A DNA stretch of 64,000 nt from Mycobacterium sp. MS1601. Lineage in GTDB: Bacteria > Actinomycetota > Actinomycetes > Mycobacteriales > Mycobacteriaceae. Shown here in pieces: positions 57,142-64,000 of this stretch. The position numbers were made by a program, and so were the translations under genes. The notes beneath the pieces were generated by a model. The model worked only from the letters and a program-made list of their open reading frames with translations, searched no databases and was not told the DNA's origin. The stretch lies in contig NZ_CP019420.1 of NCBI RefSeq assembly GCF_001984215.1, positions 6,324,001 through 6,388,000 on the forward strand, read 5' to 3'. Every line of letters starts with the position of its first letter. Position 1 is the first letter of the stretch.

Positions 57142-57844
57142 CCGGTTCTTGGGCCTCGATGGCCTGGTAGGCCTGTTCTGCCGCCTTCTGTTCGGCTTCC
57201 TTCTTGGACCGGCCCGTTCCGGCGCCGTACTCGACGTCGGCGACGATGACGGTGGCGGTGAACTCTTTGTCGTGATCGGGACCGACGGACGACACACCGT
57301 ACGTCGGCGATCCCAAACCTCTTGAGGCACAGAGCTCTTGGAGGCTGGTTTTCCAGTCCAGGCCGGCTCCACGGGTGGGCGCGCTGTCGAGGAGTGCACC
57401 GAACAGCCGCAGGATGACCTTGCGGGCGGTGTCGATACCGTGCTGTAGATACACCGCGCCGAGCAACGACTCTGTGCCGTCGGCCAGGATGCTGGACTTG
57501 TCGGCGCCGCCGGTGTTGATCTCGCCGCGGCCCAATAGCAGGTAGTGCCCGAGGCCATCGTCGGTGAGACCGCGGGCGACACTGGCCAGCGCCTGGGTGT
57601 TGACGATGTAGGCCCGCAGCTTGGCCAGATCGCCTTCGGCCCGGTCGGGATGGCGGTGATACAGCTCATCGGTGACGGTCAGTCCCAGCACCGCGTCACC
57701 GAGGAATTCCAGCCGCTCGTTGGTGGGCAGGCCGCCGTGTTCGTAGGCATAACTGCGGTGGGTCAGCGCCAGCGTGAGCAGCTCGGGCTCCAGGTCCACG
57801 CCCAGCGCCTCGATCAGTGGCCGGCGGTCGTCAGGCTCTGTCAC
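57134..57844 (-). CDS. rnc: Ribonuclease III
   Basis: Cleaves double-stranded RNA, including the rRNA precursor. The 236-residue protein has the signature [12 protein letters not shown] with catalytic Glu and Asp, the [12 protein letters not shown] motif with the second acidic set and a C-terminal double-stranded RNA-binding domain (DWKTSLQEL then [13 protein letters not shown]). The GTG at 57844 overlaps the DUF177 stop (GTGA), and fpg begins within its tail, so all three are translationally linked. Confidence 0.97.
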   Translation of the reverse strand: MTEPDDRRPLIEALGVDLEPELLTLALTHRSYAYEHGGLPTNERLEFLGDAVLGLTVTDELYHRHPDRAEGDLAKLRAYIVNTQALASVARGLTDDGLGHYLLLGRGEINTGGADKSSILADGTESLLGAVYLQHGIDTARKVILRLFGALLDSAPTRGAGLDWKTSLQELCASRGLGSPTYGVSSVGPDHDKEFTATVIVADVEYGAGTGRSKKEAEQKAAEQAYQAIEAQEPDA

Positions 57845-58437
57845 TGAGCACCCTCACTGCCCTCGGGCAGGAATTCACTGAGCTTGGCCCAGCGCGGGTC
57901 GATGACGTCGTGGTGGTGATCGGGCTCGGCGGTGGCCAGCGGCACGCCGCAGGTCTGACAGAGACCGGGGCAGTCCGGGCCGCACAGCGGTGCGAGCGGG
58001 AGCTGCAGTCCGACGGCGTCGACGATGGACTGTTCGAGATCGATCGTGTCGTCGACCACGTGACCCACCTCGTCCTCCTCGGTGGTGGCCTCGGTGGTGC
58101 TGTCGGGGTAGGCGAACAACTCGGTGAGCTCTATCGCCACGGTTCCGGTCACCGGCTCCAGGCACCGCGCGCACTCACCGGAGGTGGGGGCGTCGACGGT
58201 GCCGGTGACGAGCACACCTTCGGACACCGACTGGAAGTCGAGATCCAACTCCAGCGGGGCACCTTGCTGGATCGCGATGAGGTCGAGGCCGATACGCGAC
58301 GGGCTGGGGACCGTCTGCTCGACGTGCAACATCGAACCGGGACGGCGGCCGAGGCGGGAGATATCGAATACCAGCACCGACGGGGGGTGTCGATGCGCCG
58401 CCGCGGTATTAGACGCCGCCCTCTTCGCTGCAGACAT
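57841..58437 (-). CDS. DUF177 (YceD-like) protein
   Basis: A 198-residue protein of the YceD/DUF177 family. Two Cys pairs are visible, CARCL and the C-terminal [14 protein letters not shown], which fit a zinc-binding fold, with HHHD near the end. In other bacteria it is linked to 23S rRNA metabolism and stands beside rpmF. Here rnc follows directly and rpmF is absent, as in M. tuberculosis. The N-terminal 30 residues are variable. Confidence 0.9.
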   Translation of the reverse strand: MSAAKRAASNTAAAHRHPPSVLVFDISRLGRRPGSMLHVEQTVPSPSRIGLDLIAIQQGAPLELDLDFQSVSEGVLVTGTVDAPTSGECARCLEPVTGTVAIELTELFAYPDSTTEATTEEDEVGHVVDDTIDLEQSIVDAVGLQLPLAPLCGPDCPGLCQTCGVPLATAEPDHHHDVIDPRWAKLSEFLPEGSEGAQ

Positions 58438-58488
58438 GACCGCAATTCTACGGCGCGGAGGGTCTCCAACCGCCTTCGGATGAACCCG

Positions 58489-59226
58489 TCAGCGCTGCAC
58501 GTAGTCGTGAGTGCCGGCAGCGGTGCGCAGCTGGTGCCTGCCGCGGCCCACGGAACGCAAGGTCCCGTTGAGGTAGTCCTCGAACTCGGCAAGTTTGCTG
58601 TCGACGTAGATGTCGCATTCGCCGCGCAGCCGGTCGGCTTCGGCGTGGGCGGTGTCGATCAACCGGGCGGCCTCGGCCTGCGCCGACTGCACCACCTCGG
58701 TCTGCGACACCAGGCGCTGCTGCTCCTTGATGCCTTCCTGGACGGCCTTCTCGTAGGAGATGTTGCCGCTCTCCACCAGTCGGTCGGCCTCGGCCTTGGC
58801 CCGGCCCACCGCGGTCTCGTAGTCACGTTTGGCGTTGGCCGCCAACCGGTTCGCCTCCTCGCGGGCTTCGCCGACCATTCGTTCGCAGTGCTGCCTGGCC
58901 TCGGCGACCATCCGGTCGGCCTGCGACTTGGCATCGGCCAGCAAGCGGTCGGCCTCGCCGCGGGCATGCCCCAGCGTGGAGTCGGCTTCGGCGGTGGCCG
59001 AGGACACCATGCCGTCAGCGTGCTGCTTGGCCTCACGCAGCATGTTGTCGCGGGCGTCCAGTACGTCCTGGGCGTCGTCGAGTTCGCCGGGGATCGCGTC
59101 TTTGATGTCGTCGATGAGTTCGAGCACATCACCACGCGGGACCACGCAGCCGGCCGTCATCGGGACGCCGCGGGCCTCTTCGACAATGGCGCCCAATTCA
59201 TCGAGCGCTTCAAATACTCGGTACAC
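58489..59226 (-). CDS. sepIVA: DivIVA-like septation protein SepIVA
   Basis: A 245-residue cytoplasmic protein with an N-terminal DivIVA-like section (YRVFEALDELGAIVEEARGVPMTAGCVVPRGDVLELIDDIKDAIP) and a long coiled coil of about 180 residues rich in Ala, Glu and Arg heptads (EADRLLADAKSQADRMVAEAR). In mycobacteria this essential protein takes part in septation and cell growth. The length matches the homologue. The GTG at 59226 is the start. Confidence 0.93.
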   Translation of the reverse strand: MYRVFEALDELGAIVEEARGVPMTAGCVVPRGDVLELIDDIKDAIPGELDDAQDVLDARDNMLREAKQHADGMVSSATAEADSTLGHARGEADRLLADAKSQADRMVAEARQHCERMVGEAREEANRLAANAKRDYETAVGRAKAEADRLVESGNISYEKAVQEGIKEQQRLVSQTEVVQSAQAEAARLIDTAHAEADRLRGECDIYVDSKLAEFEDYLNGTLRSVGRGRHQLRTAAGTHDYVQR

Positions 59227-59322
59227 AGCGCACCCCTCCAGGCCTCGTTGTTGTTACAAGTGTGCCTGGTGTTACGCCTGTGACTGCGCTGCTCGCTCCG
59301 GTGTGTCGCCGATTGGCTGGAT

Positions 59323-59802
59323 TCAGTCACGCCCGAGCTTCGCCCGCAGCCGCGCGTTCACCGGCCCGGGCAGCAGATCGCTGACGTCACCGCCGAGGGT
59401 GGCCACCTCTTTGGCCAGTGACGACGAGACGAACGAGTACTGCGGCGTGGTGGCGACGAAGAAGGTGTCCACCCCGGCCACGTGCTTGTTCATCTGCGCC
59501 ATCTGCAGCTCGTACTCGAAATCGGTGCCGGTGCGCAGCCCCTTGACGATCGCGGTCAGGCCCCGGGCCTTCACGAAGTCGACGACCAGCCCCTGCCCCG
59601 ACTCCACCCGCAGGTTCGGCAGGTGGGTGGTCGACTCCTCGATCAGGGCGATGCGCTCCTCCAGGGTGAACATGCCCACCTTGTTCGGGTTCACCAATAC
59701 AGCCACCACCACTTCGTCGAACTGTGCCGCGGCGCGTTCGAAGATGTCGAGATGGCCTAGCGTGATCGGGTCGAAGGAACCTGGACACACGGCGCCGCTC
59801 AT
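59323..59802 (-). CDS. coaD: Phosphopantetheine adenylyltransferase
   Basis: Makes dephospho-CoA from 4'-phosphopantetheine and ATP, the penultimate step of CoA synthesis. The 159 residues have the nucleotidyltransferase motif [13 protein letters not shown] and the C-terminal [11 protein letters not shown], with [12 protein letters not shown] in the pantetheine site. The ATG is at 59802, after rsmD on the same strand, as is typical. Confidence 0.97.
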   Translation of the reverse strand: MSGAVCPGSFDPITLGHLDIFERAAAQFDEVVVAVLVNPNKVGMFTLEERIALIEESTTHLPNLRVESGQGLVVDFVKARGLTAIVKGLRTGTDFEYELQMAQMNKHVAGVDTFFVATTPQYSFVSSSLAKEVATLGGDVSDLLPGPVNARLRAKLGRD

Positions 59803-59835
59803 GGCACCCGACGCTAGCAGCCGCTGGCCGACAGC

Positions 59836-60389
59836 CTAGGTCCGCTCGGCCATCTCGAGCCGGGTGTCACCGTAGGTGCGGGGCTTCCAGGGCGACCACC
59901 CATCAGGCCACGAAACCGGAGCGCTGCCTTTGGCGCGCTCCACCACCATCACCGAACCTGTTGTCACCCAACCGTTCTGATCAAGAGAGTCGATCACGGC
60001 CTCGATGTCGGCAGTGGACACGTCATAGGGCGGGTCGGCGAACACCAGATCCGCTGCCGCCGTGGCCGAACCGCCGACCACAGCGGCCACGGTGCCGCGG
60101 CGCACCGCGGCACCCGCCAGTCCCAGCGCGGTGATGTTCGCGGCGATCACCGATGCGGCGCGCTGATCACTTTCCACCAGCACCACGCCCGCCGCCCCAC
60201 GCGACAGCGCCTCCAGCCCGAGAGCACCCGAACCCGCGTACAGATCCAGAACATGGAGGCCGGTGAAGTCCAACCGCGCCGCCAACAGGTTGAACAGCGA
60301 TTCGCGCACCCGGTCGGTGGTCGGCCTGGTGCCCTTCGGGGCACCGTGAGCCGTCTGCCGCCGGCGGATCCGGCGATGATGCGGGTCAG
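59836..60389 (-). CDS. rsmD: 16S rRNA m2G966 methyltransferase RsmD, with apparent frameshift in the N-terminal part
   Basis: Methylates G966 of 16S rRNA. The body is a full class I methyltransferase with the motif [20 protein letters not shown] and the catalytic DPPYDV, ending [12 protein letters not shown]. The first 17 codons of the family ([17 protein letters not shown]) are readable only in a frame starting at CTG 60389, and the rest ([16 protein letters not shown]) only in another. One base appears missing in the run GGGG at 60338-60341; a fifth G restores the family sequence VPPKGTRP. CTG 60389 overlaps the pyc stop as CTGA, where relatives would have ATGA. In the body's own frame an uninterrupted reading begins at GTG 60411 but gives unlike N-terminal residues. 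This could be an assembly or homopolymer error or a decayed gene. Confidence 0.85.
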
Positions 60390-63300
60390 CTGACGACCAC
60401 CAGCAGGTCACCGCCTTCGACTTGGGCGGTGGCTGAGACGGCGATGCGGGCGACAGTGCCGGCCTTGGGGGCGGTGATGGCGGCTTCCATCTTCATGGCC
60501 TCGATGGTGGCGATGGTCTGCCCTGCCTCGATCGCGTCGCCGACAGCGACGGTGACGGTGACGACACCGGCGAACGGTGCGGCCACCTGGTCCGGGTTGG
60601 TCTTGTCGGCCTTCTCCGCAGTGGGTACCTCGGAGGCGATGTTGCGGTCGCGGACGACAACCGGGCGCAGCTGGCCGTTCATGATGCACATGACGGTGCG
60701 CATGCCGCGTTCGTCGGCGTCGGAGATGGCCTCCAACCCGATCAGCAGTTCCACGCCCTTCTCCAACTGCACCCGGTGTTCGTCGCCGTGGCGCAGCCCG
60801 TAGAAGAACTGGTTGGCCGACAACTGGGAGGTGTCGCCGTAGGTGTCGCGGTGCGCCTCGAATTCCTTGGTGGGGCCAGGAAACAGCAGCCGATTCAGCG
60901 TGGCCTGACGTTTGCCGCCGGGCTGGGCCAAAACCGCCTCGTCCTCGAGGCTCAGCGGGGTCTCCGGCTTGGCCGGGCCGCGGCCGTCAAGAGCCAAGGT
61001 GTGCAACGGTTCCGGCCATCCGCCCGCCGGCTCGCCGAGTTCGCCGCGCAGGAACCCGATCACACTGTCAGGGATGTCGTACTTGGCTGGGTCAGCGGCG
61101 AACTCCTCGGCGGAGATACCGGCACCGAGGAGGGCCAGCGCGAGGTCGCCGACCACCTTCGAGCTGGGAGTGACCTTGATCAGCCGGCCCAGAATGCGGT
61201 CTGCCGCTGCGTAATTGGCCTCGATCTCTTCGAAGCGGTCCCCGAATCCCAGGGCGATGGCCTGCTGGCGCAGATTGCTCAGCTGCCCGCCCGGGATCTC
61301 GTGGGTGTACACCCGGCCCGTGGGAGAGGGAGGACCACTCGCTGCAACATCGAATGGCGCATAGACCTTGCGCAGCGCCTCCCAGTACGGCTCGAGCTCA
61401 CACACCGCGGCCAGGTCCAGGCCGGTGTCGCGGTCGGTGTGCGCGGTCGCGGCCACGATCGAGCTCAGCGCGGGCTGGCTGGTGGTGCCCGCCAACGGTG
61501 CGGCCGCCCCGTCCACGGCATCGGCGCCGGCCTGCCAGGCCGCGAGGTAGGTGGCCAGCTGCCCACCGGGGGTGTCGTGGGTGTGCACATGCACCGGCAG
61601 ATCGAACCGGGACTTCAACGCCGAGACCAAGGTGGCGGCCGCCGGTGGACGCAACAGTCCGGCCATGTCCTTGATGGCCAGCACGTGGGCTCCGGCGTCG
61701 ACGATCTGCTCAGCCAGGCGCAGGTAGTAGTCCAGGGTGTAGAGGTCCTCGGCCGGGTTGGACAGATCACCGGTGTAGGACATCGCCACCTCGGCGACGG
61801 TGGTGTTGGTGGCGCGCACCGCGTCGATCGCCGGGCGCATGGAGTCGATGTTGTTGAGCGCATCGAAGATCCGGAAGATGTCGATGCCGGTGGCCGCCGC
61901 CTCGTCCACGAATGCCGAGGTGACGATCTCCGGATACGGGGTGTAGCCCACGGTGTTGCGGCCGCGCAACAGCATCTGCAGGCAGATGTTCGGCAACGCC
62001 TCACGCAGGGCGGCCAACCGCTCCCACGGGTCTTCCTTGAGGAAGCGCAGCGCCACATCGTAGGTGGCGCCACCCCAGCACTCCACCGACAGCAGTTCCG
62101 GCATCATCCGCGCCACATACGGCGCCACCTTCAGCAGACCCGTCGAGCGCAACCGCGTCGCCAACAACGACTGATGCGCGTCGCGGAACGTCGTATCCGT
62201 GACACCCAGGGCAGGGCTGTCTTTCAGCCACTGAGCGAACCCCACCGGACCCAGCTCCACCAGCTTCTGCTTCGACCCCGCGCGCGGGGCCACCGAGAGG
62301 TCGAGATCGGGCAGCTTGTCATGCGGATACACCGTCGACGGGCGCTCGCCGTGCGGCTTGTTCACCGTCACATCGGCCAGATAGTTCAAGATCTTGGTGC
62401 CGCGGTCCGCCGACGAACGGGCCGTCAACAGCTCGGGGCGCTGGTCGATGAACGAGGTGGTCACCCGACCCGCCACAAAGTCAGGGTCGTCCAGAACCGC
62501 CTGCAGGAACGGGATGTTCGTCGAGACGCCACGAATGCGGAACTCCGCCACCGCGCGCCTGGCCCGACGCACCGCCGTCGAGAAGTCCCGGCCCCGGCAC
62601 GTCAGCTTCACCAGCATCGAATCGAAGTGGGCACTGACCTCCGCGCCCACCTGGGTGCCGCCATCGAGGCGGATCCCCGCACCACCGGGTGAGCGGTAGG
62701 CGGTGATCCGGCCGGTGTCCGGACGGAAACCGTTCACAGGGTCCTCGGTGGTGATGCGGCACTGCAGCGCCGCGCCGTGGGCCACGATCGTGTCCTGGCT
62801 CAACCCGAGATCGGCCAGCGACTCCCCGGCAGCGATCCGCAACTGGCTGGAGACCAGGTCGACATCGGTGATCTCCTCGGTGACGGTGTGCTCCACCTGG
62901 ATCCGCGGGTTCATCTCGATGAAGACGTGATTGCCCCGCTCGTCGAGCAGGAACTCCACCGTGCCGGCACACGAGTAGCCGATCTGGCTGGCGAATGCCA
63001 CAGCATCACTGCAGATCTTGTCCCGCAACGCCGGGTCCAGGTTGGGCGCCGGGGCCAGCTCGATGACCTTCTGGTGGCGACGCTGCACACTGCAGTCCCG
63101 CTCGAAGAGATGGATGACGTTGCCGTAGGTGTCGGCCAGGATCTGCACCTCGATGTGGCGGGGATTGATGACCGCCTGCTCCAGGAACACCGTCGGATCC
63201 CCGAACGCCGACTCCGCCTCACGACTGGCGGCTTCGATGGACTCCCGCAGCGCCGCGGGCTCGGCGACCCGGCGCATACCACGGCCACCACCACCGGCGA

Positions 63301-63778
63301 CCGCCTTGACGAACACCGGGAACTCCATGGACTCGGCCGCCGCCAGCAACTCCTCGACATCCGCCGACGGCGCCGAGGACGCCAGCACCGGCAGCCCGGC
63401 CGCCTTGGCCGCCGCGATGGCACGCGACTTGTTACCCGTGAGCTCCAACACCTCCGCGGAAGGCCCGACGAAAGTAATGCCCGCCGCCGCACACGCCGCA
63501 GCCAGCTCCGGGTTCTCCGACATGAAGCCGTACCCCGGATACACCGCATCCGCTCCGGCCGCCACGGCCGTGCCAACGATGTCGTCGACCGACAGGTAGG
63601 CCCGCACCGGGTGGCCGACCTCGCCGATCTGATACGACTCGTCCGCCTTGAGCCGATGCGCCGAGTTGCGGTCCTCGTACGGGTAGACCGCCACCGTGCC
63701 GATCTTCAGCTCATACGCCGCGCGAAACGCCCGGATCGCGATCTCACCACGATTGGCGACCAATACCTTTGAGAACAC
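60386..63778 (-). CDS. pyc: Pyruvate carboxylase
   Basis: Makes oxaloacetate from pyruvate, bicarbonate and ATP to feed the TCA cycle. The 1130-residue single-chain enzyme shows the biotin carboxylase domain (1-about 460; [42 protein letters not shown]), the carboxyltransferase domain (about 530-810; [31 protein letters not shown]), the conserved C-terminal PYC_OADA region and the biotinyl domain with Lys1096 in EAMKMEA. It starts with GTG at 63778. Its stop overlaps rsmD. It is called pca in M. tuberculosis. Confidence 0.97.
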   Translation of the reverse strand: MFSKVLVANRGEIAIRAFRAAYELKIGTVAVYPYEDRNSAHRLKADESYQIGEVGHPVRAYLSVDDIVGTAVAAGADAVYPGYGFMSENPELAAACAAAGITFVGPSAEVLELTGNKSRAIAAAKAAGLPVLASSAPSADVEELLAAAESMEFPVFVKAVAGGGGRGMRRVAEPAALRESIEAASREAESAFGDPTVFLEQAVINPRHIEVQILADTYGNVIHLFERDCSVQRRHQKVIELAPAPNLDPALRDKICSDAVAFASQIGYSCAGTVEFLLDERGNHVFIEMNPRIQVEHTVTEEITDVDLVSSQLRIAAGESLADLGLSQDTIVAHGAALQCRITTEDPVNGFRPDTGRITAYRSPGGAGIRLDGGTQVGAEVSAHFDSMLVKLTCRGRDFSTAVRRARRAVAEFRIRGVSTNIPFLQAVLDDPDFVAGRVTTSFIDQRPELLTARSSADRGTKILNYLADVTVNKPHGERPSTVYPHDKLPDLDLSVAPRAGSKQKLVELGPVGFAQWLKDSPALGVTDTTFRDAHQSLLATRLRSTGLLKVAPYVARMMPELLSVECWGGATYDVALRFLKEDPWERLAALREALPNICLQMLLRGRNTVGYTPYPEIVTSAFVDEAAATGIDIFRIFDALNNIDSMRPAIDAVRATNTTVAEVAMSYTGDLSNPAEDLYTLDYYLRLAEQIVDAGAHVLAIKDMAGLLRPPAAATLVSALKSRFDLPVHVHTHDTPGGQLATYLAAWQAGADAVDGAAAPLAGTTSQPALSSIVAATAHTDRDTGLDLAAVCELEPYWEALRKVYAPFDVAASGPPSPTGRVYTHEIPGGQLSNLRQQAIALGFGDRFEEIEANYAAADRILGRLIKVTPSSKVVGDLALALLGAGISAEEFAADPAKYDIPDSVIGFLRGELGEPAGGWPEPLHTLALDGRGPAKPETPLSLEDEAVLAQPGGKRQATLNRLLFPGPTKEFEAHRDTYGDTSQLSANQFFYGLRHGDEHRVQLEKGVELLIGLEAISDADERGMRTVMCIMNGQLRPVVVRDRNIASEVPTAEKADKTNPDQVAAPFAGVVTVTVAVGDAIEAGQTIATIEAMKMEAAITAPKAGTVARIAVSATAQVEGGDLLVVVS

Positions 63779-63960
63779 CCCAGCAATCTACCTGAGGCTG
63801 TATCGCGAGCGAAAGGTGCCTGAACAAATAGGTTGTTCACTATCCTGTGAACCGACCCTGGCAAATCAGCAAACTTTGTGAACCCGGATGTTGGCAAGAG
63901 TCACAACCAGATGGGTGGGCGAACTCGCGGACTGACTGCGCGCAAACCGCCGATCCACCC

Positions 63961-64000
63961 TCAGATCAGCGTGGACCAGTAATCCCAGAACCGGACCAGG
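63961..64000 (-). CDS. Possible C-terminal end of VKOR-family protein, truncated by window edge
   Basis: On the minus strand the last 40 bases read ...LVRFWDYWSTLI-stop, with the stop at 63961-63963. The aromatic and hydrophobic tail and the position upstream of pyc suit the vitamin K epoxide reductase family gene that precedes pca in M. tuberculosis. Only 12 codons are visible, so this is tentative. Confidence 0.4.
   Translation of the reverse strand, partial: LVRFWDYWSTLI

Noticed and set aside
60776..62692. An open plus-strand frame of about 640 codons opposite pyc
   Set aside because: Pyruvate carboxylase domains are unmistakable on the minus strand; the mirror frame has Arg/Gly/His-rich composition without any motif.

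Overview
The window is high-GC chromosomal DNA from a mycobacterium, most likely a rapid grower of the Mycolicibacterium type. The argument is gene order, recalled from general knowledge rather than searched. Reading left to right, rlmN-cdsA-frr-pyrH, amiC, tsf-rpsB, M23 peptidase, xerC, viuB-like, dprA-comM-yraN, DUF2469-rnhB-lepB-rplS, lppW, trmD-rimM-khpA-rpsP, dacB, amidohydrolase, ffh, glnD-glnB-amtB, ftsY, smc-acyP-osmC-fpg-rnc, DUF177, sepIVA, coaD-rsmD-pyc follows the Rv2880c-Rv2967c order of M. tuberculosis. No tRNA, rRNA, CRISPR array, insertion sequence or prophage was recognised.

Region by region. 1-4.8 kb: photolyase (5' truncated), a DUF2631 membrane protein, then rlmN, cdsA, frr and pyrH. 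4.9-15.8 kb: a block that splits the conserved pyrH-amiC neighbourhood. Its left half is a five-gene peptide/nickel-type ABC importer on the + strand. Its right half, on the - strand, is a five-gene run with ATGA overlaps at two of its four junctions: a large FtsX/MacB-type permease, a minimal FtsX permease, their ATPase, an APC amino-acid permease and a copper amine oxidase. A palindrome precedes each half. 15.9-39 kb: housekeeping genes for translation, cell wall, recombination, processing and secretion (tsf, rpsB, xerC, dprA, comM, rnhB, lepB, rplS, trmD, rimM, khpA, rpsP, ffh), with lppW-like and tandem dacB penicillin-interacting proteins and a diflavin reductase behind a candidate iron box. 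39-45 kb: a second inserted block, a MoxR/DUF58/VWA/trypsin-like protease operon divergent from a two-component system. 45-49.5 kb: amtB-glnB-glnD nitrogen operon with GlnR-like spaced boxes. 49.5-64 kb: ftsY, a type 2 IPP isomerase, smc, acyP, osmC, fpg, rnc, DUF177, sepIVA, coaD, rsmD, pyc and probably the last codons of a VKOR-family gene.

The points most worth a second look are the apparent one-base deletion plus CTG start in rsmD; the amine-oxidase/APC/ABC cluster with its 9-6-9 palindrome and asymmetric permease pair; the MoxR operon and two-component system with four 11-bp-phased GAAA motifs between them; the iron box and the GlnR-like array; and a duplicated 3' end of rlmN. Gene density is high. 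Many same-strand neighbours overlap by ATGA or GTGA, and several convergent pairs overlap at their stops.
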